64,000 bases of DNA from Isoetes taiwanensis (lineage: Eukaryota; Streptophyta; Lycopodiopsida; Isoetales; Isoetaceae). This document shows positions 21,416 to 32,655 of the stretch, one piece after another (the stretch's first letter is position 1; each line of letters begins with the position of its first letter). Below the pieces are notes generated by a model. It saw only the letters and a program-made list of their open reading frames with translations, was not told the DNA's origin and ran no database searches. Both the position numbers and the translations under genes were made by a program. The stretch is from NCBI GenBank assembly GCA_021234155.1, contig JAJEKV010000054.1, positions 9,686,852 to 9,750,851 of the forward strand. Direction: 5' to 3'.

Positions 21416-21652
21416 TTGTCGCAGCATGAATCTCGAGGCGGTTCTCGAGGCGGTTCTCAACGAACTCAACGAGGAATCATGCGGATCTAATCATGTTTAG
21501 ATACTGTGAGACCACTATTTATAGTGGTAGCATAGATGTTGTTTCATGCATTATTAGCATCAGTTCTTGCTCTTCGTTTCTTGTTTTAGCGCCTGCCTTT
21601 CCGGCTGGTTCTTGTTGTAATCTCCTCTTGGATCAATAGAATCACTTCAACA
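21391..21652 (+). repeat. Copia-1 3' LTR (divergent)
   Basis: 262 bp, bounded TGTTG...CAACA and followed by GGAGC. Differences from the 5' LTR are clustered at CAG, CTG and CGG triplets. A purine-rich stretch GAGTGGGG (21383-21390) immediately before it is the likely polypurine tract. Confidence 0.95.
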
Positions 21653-21934
21653 GGAGCAAGACGCTGTCGTTATGGAAGAGATAGCTAGTGAGGCAGTAAG
21701 AAAATTTTCCATTAAGAGGAGATGCTTGGGAGATGAAGGAAAGGGGGGTCAAGCTGAATCCAACAAGCCCATCTGCGCCGCTGAAGTCACCGGAGATGAA
21801 GGGGTTAGCCTGGGGGTTTGACCCCTTTAACCGGGAGGTCCGAGGCAATTTTGCCTCCGATTCAATCCTCTAATTCGTTGCAGCAGCAAGACCTTGCAGG
21901 GCACAAGCAATCAATCCATGAAACAAGGCTGTTC

Positions 21935-22191
21935 TGTTGTAACAGAAAAGACACGTACAGTGTCAGCATGAATCTCGGGCGGTTCTCGGGCGGTTCTCAA
22001 CGAACTCAACAGGGAATCATGCAGATCTAATCATGTTTAGATACAGGAGACCACTATTTATAGTGGTAGCATAGATGTTGTTTCATGCATTCGTAGCATC
22101 AGTTCTTGCTCTTCGTTTCTTGTTTTAGCGCCTGCCTTTCCGGCTGGTTCTTGTTGTAATCTCCTCTTGGATCAATAGAATCACTTCAACA
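21935..22191 (+). repeat. Copia-2 5' LTR
   Basis: 257 bp, TGTTG...CAACA, followed by the same half-tRNA primer site at 22192-22205. Confidence 0.96.
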
Positions 22192-22286
22192 GGTTATGGG
22201 CCCACAAATCCTTCAGAACGCCTAAGTCGCCTATCTCTCATTGCTCATCGCCCACTGTTCATTCCGTGCATTTAAAAAAAAAAAAA

Positions 22287-25200
22287 ATGGATTCCGCTCT
22301 CTCCTTTTCATCAGCTGAATGGCGTCTCCTTCCCCGATTTGAGGGGAAAGATTATCAAATGTGGAGGTGGCGCCTCCAAATGATCTTAGAGGACAAGAAA
22401 TTATGGGAAGTTGTCTCTGCCCCTTTCACTCAAATTTCGCCATTGCCTCTCAAAGGAAACCGCAACATTGAGATTGTCTTGGATGATAATCTTTCTGATC
22501 TGAATGAGAAAGACCGCAAGGCTCGGTTGCTGATATGTACTAGCCTCCATGATACCCCTGCACGCCTGGTGAAGGGTGCTCAGTCTGCCTATGCCATGCT
22601 CCTGATTCTTGATAATCACTATGCGTCAAAAACGGCTGGCAATCGTCTTGCTTTGAGGAAAGCATTGTATAATCTCCATCTTTCTCAAGGAAATGATGTC
22701 ATGGATCACATCGCCCATATGAAGACTATCTTTGGATGATCTTGATGCCAATTGGAGTGGCTATCACCAATGATGAAAAGTCTGCATCTTCTTCTCAACG
22801 GTCTCCGCCTGCATACGAAGGTCTAATCATCAATCTTGAAGGACGCCTCTCTCGACTACACCTTTGAGGCTGCCATAGATCGTGTCAAATCTGGAAGCAC
22901 TCCGTCAAGGACATCTCAAATCTCCCACTGATTCTGTGATGATGGCAGCCTCCAAAACTCCTTCAAGACGTCCCAAATTGGATCGTAGCACTGTTACTTG
23001 TTACAGATGCCAGAAAATTGGGCATTTTGCCCGTGAATGTACTGCCAACACTCCAAATCCAGTGCAGTCCAAACGTCCCAATCCTATCATAGAGCAAGGC
23101 AATTTAGCCCAGAATCTCTGGTATCCGGTCTTTGAAGAACTTCCCCCCTCTCTGCCCACTCCATCTGCCTCTCGAGTTCCTCTTTACCACTCTTGATAGC
23201 CTTTCTTCGACACCATTGATCACGCTTTGGTATCTTGATTACGGAGCCACATGTCACATGACCCCTTTCAAACACATTTTTCAGTCCTATCATCCTCTTT
23301 CTTCTCACAGATCAGTTCGCATGGGAGATAACAACCCTCAATGGGGAGTTCCATCAAATTACCATGTGGCAGCACCAAATTCTTGAAGAATGTACTCCAC
23401 GTTCCTGGTCTGCACAAACAGTTAGTCTCTGTCAGTCAAATTACTTCTTTGGTTTCCAAGTTTCCTTCCGGACTAATTGTTGCCGTTTCGGACTCTCATG
23501 GGCATGTCGTCCTCACCGGATCACGCCTTGGCAATCAGATAAGCTTAACCTCTCTCTTTCAGAAGTTGCATGCCTTGCCTCTACAATTGCATCCTCTCCT
23601 TCTTTTCTCTGGCATGCACGTCTTGGCCATCCATCTTCTTCACGTTTTCAACTCCTCACATCCAGAGGCCTTCTCCCACCTGTTTCACCACCCAAACAAG
23701 CCTGCTCTGCCTGCATGCAGGGGAAGCTTACCCGCACCCACTTCTCTCCTTCTGATTCCCGTGCCTCTCATCCACTAGCCTTGGTCCACAGTGACTTGTG
23801 TGGCCCGTTTTCTGAGCCTAGTAACAGTGGTTGCCGCTACATGCTTTTGTTTTAGATGACCATACACGCAAAGCTCTTTCCATATCTCATTGTTCGCAAA
23901 AAGTGACACATTTTCTCAATTCATGGTTTTTCACAAATTTGCGAAAAGAGCCGGTGGTCACAAGCTTATCACTCTTCGCCTTGACCGATCGTGGAGGCGA
24001 GTTTATTTCAAAATGTTTCAGCAATCTTAAGCGGATCATGGCATTCAACACCAATTCTCGCCATTAATTCACCGAGCAAAATGGGCGCGTTGAACGAGCA
24101 AACCGCACTATTTTAGAGATGGTAATGCACACACTCTCCTCAACATGAATGTTCCCATTCGTTTTTGGGGAGGCCATTTTCAACTTTCCTATCTCACTCA
24201 ACCATACTCCTCACGTAAGCATTGCCCATCGATTCTCAAGAGCTATGGTCTTCCCAGTCAATCTCATTGAAACATCTCCGTGTGTTTGGATGCCAAGCAT
24301 ATGTTTTACTTCCCCAACGTCCCACTAAGCTGTCTGCAAAATCCATTCCCTGCATGTTCCTTGGATATGATAAGAATAGCAAAGCCTACCCGACTCTATG
24401 ATCTCCAATCTCACAAGCTAATCATAAGCTGCCATGTAAGTTTTTCTGAAGATACTCCCTGCCATCATACTCCTTTACCTTCTGATTTCCTTCTTGTTGA
24501 TTATCCTCTTGAGCCTTCACCCTCCGTGCCTACTCCTCTCATTTCATCTCCACCGCCACTCCACTCCCATCTTGACCCCATCCATCCGCAGCTTTTGCCT
24601 CCCCGAGCCCACGATCCCTCTCCCCGAGCCCGATCTCTCTCCCGAGCACCGCCTCCCCCTTCACTTCCATCAATGTAGAACCCACCTCTCCACCTCCTTC
24701 ACCACGACCCATTCGCCACAAAAAACCTCCTGTTTGGGCATCCGATTACACTTTTGTTTCCCAGATCCTTCCCACTGAACCTCTCTCATATTCTGAAGCC
24801 ATAAATGGACCTTTCAAAAGGGATTGGGAAGCAGCCATGCATGAAGAGATCGATTCAATACATGCAGCCAAAGACTTGGTCGTCTCTCCGCCCAAATAAG
24901 ACGCCCGAAGGTGACCAGCAAAATGGGTATTTAAGTTGAAGTACCATCCAAATGGCTCCATTGCTCGCTTCAAAGCTCGTCTTGTCGCACGCGGTTTCAA
25001 TCAAATTGAAGGCCTCGATTTTGAGGAAACATATGCACCTGTGGCAAAAATGGTCTCCATTAGAACCATCCTATCTTATGCCTCGTCCCGACGAATGTAT
25101 ATCCATCAAATGGACGTACACAATGCTTTTCTCAACGGTGATCTTCAAGAGGAGGTATATCTTGAACAGCCCCCAAGGTTTTATTTCTTCCGATCCAACA

Positions 25201-26399
25201 CGTATGTCGCTTGCACAAAGCACTCTATGGTTTACGGCAAGCTTCAAGATCTTGGTATACCGGGCTTGATCAGACCCTCCTCCAACTCAATTTCCAGCAG
25301 TGAGGCTGATCCCAAAGTGTTTATGTTCAGCTCCAGCCCTCCTTCCTCATTGTCTTATGCTACGTGGATGACCTCCTCATTGTGGCGACCTCCGAATCGA
25401 CCTTGCTACTCTCAAAACTCAACTTAATTCCCATTTTCGCATGAAGGATCTCGGTTCCATCCACTACTTCCTTGGTCTTGAGATCTCCTATTCTCAATCT
25501 CTTGGCACTCATCCCCTCACTCAAACCAAGTATTTGACTGATTTGCTTCACCGTTTCCATTTGCAAGATTGCAATCCCGTTACCACACCTATGGAGTTTG
25601 GCCTTCACTTGAATCCTACTGATCCAGAAGTTTCTCCATCTCTCCATTTCATTCGTGATCATTACCGTCAAATTCTTGGAATGATGAATTTTGCTGCCAT
25701 ATCCACTGACCGCACCTTGCTCGCCATTATGTAAGCCGAGTCGGGTTTTCTACCTCTCCAAGGAACACTCACTGTGCCTCCCTCAAGCGTGTGCTTCGCT
25801 ACATTGCCGGGTCTCTCCAACTTGGAATTCGCTATGCAGCTGATTGTCACTCCATTCCCTTGCATGGGTATTCTGATGCTGATTGGGCTGCAGACCAACA
25901 TGACCGAAAATCCATCTCTGGATATGTCTTCATTCTTGCTGGAGGGCCCATCAATTGGAGCAGCTCCAAACAATCATGTGTGTCTCTCTCTAGCACCGAA
26001 GCAGAATACGTAGCCCTCCACCATGCCTCTAAGGAAGTTGTATGGCTGCAACGCCTCTGTGCTAATCTTGGTTTTGCTGATACAAGCAACACTTTAATTC
26101 ACGTGGACAATCAGGGGGCAGTAGCCATAGCTCATAATCCCGTTCTCCACCGACGGGTTAAACACATCGACATCAAATATCATTTTGTCAGGAACCTTGT
26201 CACAGATGGTTTCATTCAGTTAACTTACTGCCCAACTGACGAAATGGCTGCAGACGTTTTCACCAAGGCCTTAGCCCGACCCAAACACTCCAAATTTATT
26301 ACTCAAATCGGCATGCAACTTCTGAGTGGGGGTCGAGATTCATCCCCGACACTGAGTGGGGGTGTTGTAACAGAAAAGACACGTACAGTGTCAGCATGA
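22287..26399 (+). pseudogene. Copia-2 gag-pol, broken by many small changes
   Basis: It has the same gene order as Copia-1, starting MDSALSFSSAEW at 22287. The frame is lost from about 22735 onward by repeated small indels, while long stretches (for example 23545-23855 and 25441-25700) remain identical to Copia-1. RNase H at the end is open and reads 37 bp into the 3' LTR, ending in GGVVTEKTRTVSA. The changes fall mostly on CAG/CTG sites, and a 17-bp deletion lies near 23350. Either the copy is dead or its sequence is poorly resolved. Confidence 0.9.
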
Positions 26400-26619
26400 A
26401 TCTCGGGCGGTTCTCGGGCGGTTCTCAACGAACTCAACAGGGAATCATGCAGATCTAATCATGTTTAGATACAGGAGACCACTATTTATAGTGGTAGCAT
26501 AGATGTTGTTTCATGCATTCGTAGCATCAGTTCTTGCTCTTCGTTTCTTGTTTTAGCGCCTGCCTTTCCGGCTGGTTCTTGTTGTAATCTCCTCTTGGAT
26601 CAATAGAATCACTTCAACA
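26363..26619 (+). repeat. Copia-2 3' LTR
   Basis: 257 bp, identical by eye to the 5' LTR. It is preceded by the purine tract GAGTGGGGG at 26354-26362. Confidence 0.96.
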
Positions 26620-27553
26620 TGTTCTTCTACAATCAATCCACGAAACAGAGTTGTTCTTCGATTGGAAGGAGAATCCCTTGCAGAAGGAGAATCTCTTGCA
26701 GAAAGTAGGGAGTAGGGAAAGCAGATTGGAAGAACAGATCCCTTCAGTCAGTGCCGCTGTGACGTTTATCATTGTTCCTGCCTGTTTATCATTCTTGTTG
26801 CCGGTTTATCATGATAAACAGGCCGCTGCCTGTTTATCTGGCTGTCACAGCACATTACGACTAATCACTGTTCTTGATCTAACGGCTGGGATTAAAAATT
26901 GCCGAGGACCTGCCGGTTAAGGCATGAGCGCAACCCAGAGTGACGTTGAACTGTTGTGACAGACCGGACGTATAGAGAAGGGAGAGGGCCTCTGAAGCAT
27001 ACTCTCCGTCGTTGTAGCTTCCGTCCCCATATGAGTAGCGGTATTTGCAGCTCTCAGACCCCGAGCAATTTGTGTCAGGCAGTGGCCCGCATTGGGCCGA
27101 ATCGCATGCAATTGTCGCGAAGGAAGTGGACTGTGCAGAATCTAGCACAGTCGGAGGGCATGATTCGCACGATGTGCCTGAACATGCTGTGCACTGGCTG
27201 CATTTGAACCAGATTAGATCGCTTCCTGTGTCCATTATAGCCGTGAATTTCCTGGCCGGCGTTCCCACCTCCACCTCTATCAAATACTCTCCCACAGCAT
27301 ACTGCAGTTGGGTTGTGTAGCTATTAGTACCCAGTTGCCTTCCACGAATTGCCAGACCATGTTTGATCGATTCCATCCTTCTCTGACTCCTTCCTACTGC
27401 GTTACTTAGCTTCTCAGGTATTGACTTGCCTGCATCTACATGGCGCAGACTTGCTCGAAATGGACTTGCAGTTGCAGAAATTGGAAGAACCATTATCAGA
27501 AATGTAGTAATCATACAGCCAATAACCTGTTGCCGCTGCCTATGATTCTCCAT

Positions 27554-28633
27554 TGCTTTGAGCTGCCAGAAGTGGTACGCTGCAGCCGTTCTTTTGTACA
27601 CACATCGGATCATTTACATGAAGCTTCCTAATGGCAAGTGACTCATTGTAGGCACCCACTTCTTCAAGTAGAAAATGTCCAACGTTGTTGCACCATTCAT
27701 TTGTTCTCAGAGATCAGGTCGTCTTTAACAGATCATCACACAAAAAGGAATAACTTATATCCATTATATCCAGGAGAAAAAGACCTTCACAAATTATGTG
27801 GAACGGAAGGGGTCGAGTTAAAATGCATTAGCCAAAAAGGGCTAGGATATAGTCACTCGTACATGTCAACATGAATGAATGAAAAGACGTCAAAATGCCA
27901 AAAGTGAGGGGTCGCATGTTTGCCACATGAATGGATTGCCGTCAACATGGATCCATCCCACCGGCATCCTCTTCGGTTGGATGGTTCATGTTGCTAGATA
28001 TTTGACACATAGCAACTTTAAAAAAAAATTGACCTTAAATCCCTAAAAATTTGGCACGTAGCAATTATATTTGACATGAACATATGACCCCAACACTTTA
28101 GAAATGTTCATGTCGACATGGTGTGGATCATGTCAACATCCTCATGTGACTCGGCCCTAGGTAACACATTATCAGTTGACTATTAAATAACATGACGTGG
28201 AGCAATTACGACAAAAATATCAGTGTCATGAAGACGTTGGCCAATTCCTAGGGGTCCATTGGTGGGGCAAAAGGCCTAGGCAATGAAAGCTTCATGCTAG
28301 AATAACTCAATAGGACCCCCTATTTGAAGTCTGAGATCTGGTCTTTCTGGCGGCCAAATCTCGGTCGGTATTTCCGGACTTCCGTAATCAGCCAGGCCAT
28401 GCCCATCCAAATACGATGGGAGGCATCAACCCCGGCATGCCATTCGGGCATGCATCTAAACCCCGTGGTTCAACCGCGCATGAACATACTGGGGTCTGCT
28501 GCCCGGGTACTTCCTTCGCACAAGCCCTGCAGGTCCGTGGTACCTGCTGGCAGGTGCATTCAAGAGGGGGCCAGTTTTGAACGGGGCGTGAGGTGGTCAG
28601 GCGGGAACAGAATTGGCCATGGTTTTGCTGGCC
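27554..28633. other. Protease upstream region; no gene seen
   Basis: This holds the presumed promoter side of the protease (minus strand). I recognise no other gene. The GC-rich stretch at 28324-28640 has an open frame without recognisable motifs. Confidence 0.45.
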
Positions 28634-29735
28634 ATGGGTGACATGGTATTTCTGGCCGGGAGTGATATGGTATTTTTGGCCATGGGTGGCATGGTATTTC
28701 TGGCCAGGAATGGCATGGTATTTCTGGCCATGACCACTAAGGTTATCACAACATAAATTGTTTTAGAGCAACACAACTATTGCTATTTAGAAATTGACAT
28801 AGTCCTCACTAACAACAAGCTTGTCCTTATAATAACACTGGCTTATATGATTCCTAATAATCTGGCCAAATATATGGTATTTCTGGCCAAGACACCATGA
28901 TATTTCTGGGCAAATATCATTGTTTTAGATCATTACAACCATTAAATTTTTAAGTGCAATCATTTGTTCCAAACTGACATAGTCCTCACTAGCTAGCCAC
29001 AACCTTAGCTTAACCTTATAATAATAGTGGCTTAATTTTTCCTAAAAATGTGTTATTTTCCCTGGCTTTGAATAGAGTAATATGGTAATAAAGCCATATA
29101 CCTAGTATTTCTGGCCATATACGATGGTATTTTTGGCCATTGTCATGGTATTTTTTGGCCAAGAACATGGTATTTCTGACCAAGTCCATGGTATTTCTGG
29201 CCAGTGTCATGGTATTTCTGGCCAGCGCCATGGTATTTCTGGCCAAGACCATGGTATTTCTGGGCAAGGCTACGGTATTTCTGGACATGGCCATGGTATT
29301 TCTGGCCATATATCTGGTATTTCTGGTCAGTGCCATGGTATTTCTGGCCAGTGTCATGGTATTTCTGGCCAATACCATGGTATTTCTAGCCAAGACCATG
29401 GTCTTTCTGGACAAGTATTTCTGGACAAGGCCATAGTATTTTTGGCTATATGTCTGGTATTTCTGGCCATATACCATGGTCTTTCTAAGGTTGTCACAAG
29501 GCCATACCATTTCTAAGGCCATGATCACTAAGGCTGTGACAACATAAATTGTTTTAAATCAATATAACTATTAAATTTTGACTGGCTTTAGATTAATGTA
29601 GTAAGTTAATATGGTATTTCTGGGCATACACCATGGTATTTCTGGCCCCATGGTATTTCTGGCCATACAACATGGTATTTCTGGCCATATACCATGGTAT
29701 TTCTGGCCTTATACCATGGTACTTCTCGGCCGTGA
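28634..29735. repeat. CATGGTATTTCTGGCCA minisatellite in blocks
   Basis: A unit of about 20 bp (CATGGTATTTCTGGCCAAGA with variants) is repeated in four blocks: 28634-28735, 28873-28912, 29102-29515 (the largest, about 20 copies) and 29609-29730. The spacers between blocks also resemble each other (ACAACATAAATTGTTTTA, CATAGTCCTCACTA), so there is a higher-order repeat. Open frames here come from the repeat and are not genes. Confidence 0.92.
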
Positions 29736-29989
29736 CATTTTTGGGCAGATATTTGTGATATTTCCAAACATTCCAATATATGTCAATTTCTGTCCTGTCA
29801 GAACAATCATCATCTCAGTTTTTAAATTGGGGCATATCTAATGATCTGACAGTAGTGGTTTTGTCCAAAACACCCTAGTGTTGTATTGGTGCAGCGGACT
29901 TTTGACAAAGCAGAGCAGCGAGGCTGAGCTATGGTGGCTTCTGGCGACATTTGAAAAAAACAGAGCAGCAGGACTAAGCTATGGCGGCA

Positions 29990-30880
29990 TCCGGCAGAGC
30001 AGGTGCTCAACTCAAGAGCAAGATTCCGAAAGTGGCAGCGAGGATGAGAGTGGGAGCTCATCCTACTTCTATACGTCAGGGAAAGAATACCCGGAGGAAG
30101 AGGATGCAGCAGAATCTTCAAATTGGAAGTGGATTCTAAGAAAGAAGAGAGTGATCGGGAGGAAGAAGAGAGCGATCCGGATTATATTGTCGAAGAGGAT
30201 CAGGGTAATGAAGGGGATTTTTTTCCAGAGCAGAAGGAGATGATGCAAGCAGCCCAGGTTGTGAAAGCTAAGGCGAAGGCGAAGGAGGAAAAATAGATAA
30301 CTCCATTGCATCCGAGGTCATTGAGGGAGATCAAGAAGATCAAGCAGACAGAGAGGGTTAGCCCAACTCAGGGGAAACCCATGCCTTCTGAAGTGGTAGC
30401 AGCCTACTCAGAGGAGGACTCAGAGATCGACGAGGCAGCTTGGCAACGCAGGTATTACTATAGTAGGAAAAAGGCAAGGCATGTCAGTCTGTTTCATGGT
30501 TGTGTATGGTCTTTTGTAAAAAAGCAAAGGCTGCAGGATCACCTGCTTAAGGAGCACGAATGGGATATTGTTGTAGCAGGGGCTCCAAATGGCAGGAAAA
30601 GGCTACCTGTTACAAAGCAAAAGAGAAGCGAAGGGCAGGATATGCAGCAATATAACTTGAGGCATGCCTTTGATCCCGAATAAAAGTATAAGGTCAATCT
30701 GTACAGGTCTTTGAAGAGATGCCGAGAGCTTGCTTTGGATTGTGGTCGGGCTATGCTCCTGAATATTCCAAAGGGTGAGGACAAAGAGAACACTTTGGTG
30801 CAATATGCTAAAAATTATATTGCTCGAGGTTGGAGTGGGAGAGAATGAAGGATAAAAAGATTGCACAGTATGAGAAGTAC
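29990..30880 (+). pseudogene. Unidentified acidic/lysine-rich coding remnant
   Basis: I do not recognise this. One frame from about 30120 to 30683 reads as an acidic then lysine-rich protein (SDREEEESDPDYIVEEDQ, then KAKAKAKEEK), interrupted by a TAG at 30294. It contains FHGCVWSF...HLLKEHEWD, a histidine pair that could be half a zinc finger, and stops at 30681. Coding-like sequence continues to about 30880 (CRELALDCGRAML, YAKNYIARGW). It runs straight into gypsy RNase H sequence, so it may be a captured gene piece or an unrelated neighbour. Confidence 0.4.
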
Positions 30881-30889
30881 ATTGCACAA

Positions 30890-32655
30890 AATTTTGGGCT
30901 GGATACTGTGGACAAAAAAGAGTGGGTAGCTTATGAAAGTCATAAGTTCAGTAGTGCTAAAGCTAATTATTCTGTTTATGATAAAGAATTTTTGGCTATG
31001 ATCTATGCTTTCTAGAAATAGAAGCATTACCTAATGAATGCTAACTTTTGTGGTAAAACTGACCATCAAGTTTTGTGCTATTATTTTACACAACGTGTTA
31101 TGAATAAACGACAAGCATGATGATCGCATTTATTGCCAACTTCTAGCCCTAGAAGTATGAATGCGGTGGCGGATGCTCTAAGTCAGAGATCTCATGCTAA
31201 TGCAATTTCAGTGGTAACCATTGACTTTGCCAGCCAGTTTCCATCACTTTATAAGAATGATCAAGTATTTAAGCAAGTTTTTTCTAGCTTGACTAGAAAA
31301 GAAAGGAGTCAAGCTGAGATTGCTCTCTATAAAGATTATTTTCTTCAAGGGAATCTTCTTTATTTTAGAAATCATTTCTCGTTCTCTTATAATTAGGGAA
31401 GCACATGAGAAACCATATGTTGCACATCTCGGTTTCTCTAAGACTTATGAACATGTGGCTTCTTGTATTATTGGCCACGTATAAAAACTGATATTGAACG
31501 TTTTCTCTAAGGGTGTTAAGTCTGTCAACGCATGAAGCTTGATACTCACCCCTCTGCTGGACTTTTACATACATTGGATATCCCAAAAGGAAAGGTGGGA
31601 ATCAATATCTATAGATTTTATTACACGACTCCCAAGAACCCTAAGAAAGAATGATGCAATCTTGATCATCATTCATCGATTGACTAAGCTCGCACACCAT
31701 ATAAGAAAGCCATAACGGACAGCCAAGTAGCTCAATTATTTATCAAAGATGTCTTTAAGCTACATGGTTTAACCTAAGTCAATTGTTTCTGACGGAGATT
31801 CTAAATTCACCAGTCATTTCTGCACAACTTTATTTGAGTCTCTTGGAACAAAGCTTTTTAGTTCATCTTATCATCTTGAAATGGATGGTCAAACAGAAAA
31901 AACTAATCGAACCTTAGAGGCTATGTTACGAAGCTTTACTACATTGTGGGAAGATTAACATCCACTAATAGAATTTGCCTATAATAGCTCAGTGGATGCT
32001 TCTACAGGTGTTACCCATTTCCAAACAGCATATGGCTTTACTCCTCGAATGCTCGCCAACTGGTTGGCAAATTCTCGAGTAGAGATGGCTAATTAAGTTA
32101 TCAAGAAGATGGGTTGTATTATTACTGTTGTATGAGATAAGTTAAGTCATGCACAACTCCAACAAAAGAGGTTTGTTAATCGCCATTGAAGACACTTAGA
32201 ATATTCGGTGGGAGAGAAGGTGTTGGCGTACATTGCACCACACCGTTACGCTTCCGTGAAGTATCAAAAGTTATGAGCAAGATATTCTGGACCTTACAAA
32301 ATGTTGCACAAGTTCAATGATGTAAGTTATGAACTTAAGCTCCCCGCCACGTGAAAGAAAATCCATCCAGTGTTTTATGTTTCACTCTTGAAACCTGTCA
32401 TTGAAAGCGAAACAACTCAATTGGAACCTGAGGATGCACTGCGATCTCAGTTTGAAGGCAATAAGGTTCTAATGGAAAGATCTTAGATTCAAGAGAGAGA
32501 GTTCTGACCCGTCGAAAAATAGTGCTTGAATATTTGGTCCAATGGAAGAATTTACCTATTGAAGATGCAACATGGGAATCATCTTCCGTTGTCGCTGACT
32601 ATCCTGAGATTCTAAAAGAATACTTGGAACTTCGACAATGAGGACATAAGTCAAA
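30890..32655 (+). mobile_element. Ty3/gypsy chromovirus remnant (RNase H to chromodomain)
   Basis: In order: RNase H end (ANYSVYDKEFLAMIYAF at about 30960-31013, then NAVADALSQR at 31150-31180); integrase with the zinc-binding HLGFSKTYEH region, a core containing SIVSDGDSKF (near 31775), and MDGQTEKTNRTLEAM (near 31880-31925); a GYxP-like LKPVI tail; then a chromodomain. Stops and frameshifts are frequent. Gag, protease and most of RT are absent, and LTRs were not found. Chromodomain-bearing Ty3/gypsy elements are chromoviruses. Confidence 0.85.
32470..32640 (+). pseudogene. Integrase chromodomain
   Basis: One open frame encodes ILDSRERVLTRRKIVLEY, LVQWKNLPIEDATWES and ends LKEYLELRQ, then a stop. 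Aromatic residues, the LVQWKN core and ATWE fit a chromodomain, which in chromoviruses steers integration to particular chromatin. It is better preserved than the rest of the remnant. Confidence 0.85.

Larger units (their letters stand above)
16950..21652 (+). mobile_element. Copia-1 LTR retrotransposon, complete with 5-bp TSD
   Basis: The LTRs are 16950-17206 and 21391-21652, beginning TGTTG and ending CAACA. Target duplication GGAGC occurs at 16945-16949 and 21653-21657. A single 1370-residue gag-pol frame lies between. The 3' LTR differs from the 5' LTR at several clustered sites, although the 5' LTR matches both LTRs of Copia-2. The element lies inside the protease coding sequence on the opposite strand. 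Confidence 0.97.
21935..26619 (+). mobile_element. Copia-2 LTR retrotransposon with 5-bp TSD
   Basis: The LTRs are 21935-22191 and 26363-26619, each 257 bp, and they read as identical to one another and to the Copia-1 5' LTR. Target duplication TGTTC is at 21930-21934 and 26620-26624. The internal region aligns throughout with Copia-1 but has many small replacements and indels. Confidence 0.96.
21831..26916. mobile_element. TTAA-flanked MITE (396 bp without Copia-2)
   Basis: TTAA occurs at 21827-21830 and 26917-26920. The ends are inverted: CCGGGAGGTCCGAGGCAATT at left and the complement of CCGGCAGGTCCTCGGCAATT at right. Removing everything between, with one TTAA, restores the protease frame (GCC TTA AAG GGG). 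A TTAA target is known for piggyBac and Kolobok DNA transposons. The body has no coding capacity. A repeated GATAAACAGGC lies near 26760-26830. Copia-2 is nested in it. Confidence 0.85.
16406..27553 (-). pseudogene. Nepenthesin-type aspartic protease split by three insertions
   Basis: This is a pepsin-family A1 protease of the plant nepenthesin/CND41-like group, secreted or organellar. The segments are 27553-26917, 21826-21653 and 16944-16406. With each duplicated target counted once they give 1350 nt, one frame of 450 codons including the stop, with no intron needed. The start at 27553 gives an N-terminal hydrophobic signal (TTFLIMVLPISATA). The first catalytic motif is DTGSD, followed by a cysteine-rich insert with CSQCTACSGTSCESC. 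The middle part has DGLVGFSLTPLSFISQ and KFSYCL. The second catalytic motif is FDSGTT, and the end is KTDCTTI. The breaks are a TTAA MITE (with Copia-2 inside) and Copia-1. The coding sequence shows no other damage, so the insertions look young relative to mutation of the gene. Confidence 0.9.

Noticed and set aside
21831-26916. Ordinary intron of the protease gene
   Set aside because: The boundaries are TTAA with inverted ends, not GT-AG, and removal with one TTAA keeps the frame.
29102-29515. Possible CRISPR-like array (regular repeats with short variable parts)
   Set aside because: The repeats are contiguous with no unique spacers of constant length, in a plant nuclear context; it is a minisatellite.
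29016-29528. Overlapping open frames on both strands (130-170 codons)
   Set aside because: They come from the 20-bp minisatellite, whose unit is free of stops in several frames; there is no non-repeat protein sequence.
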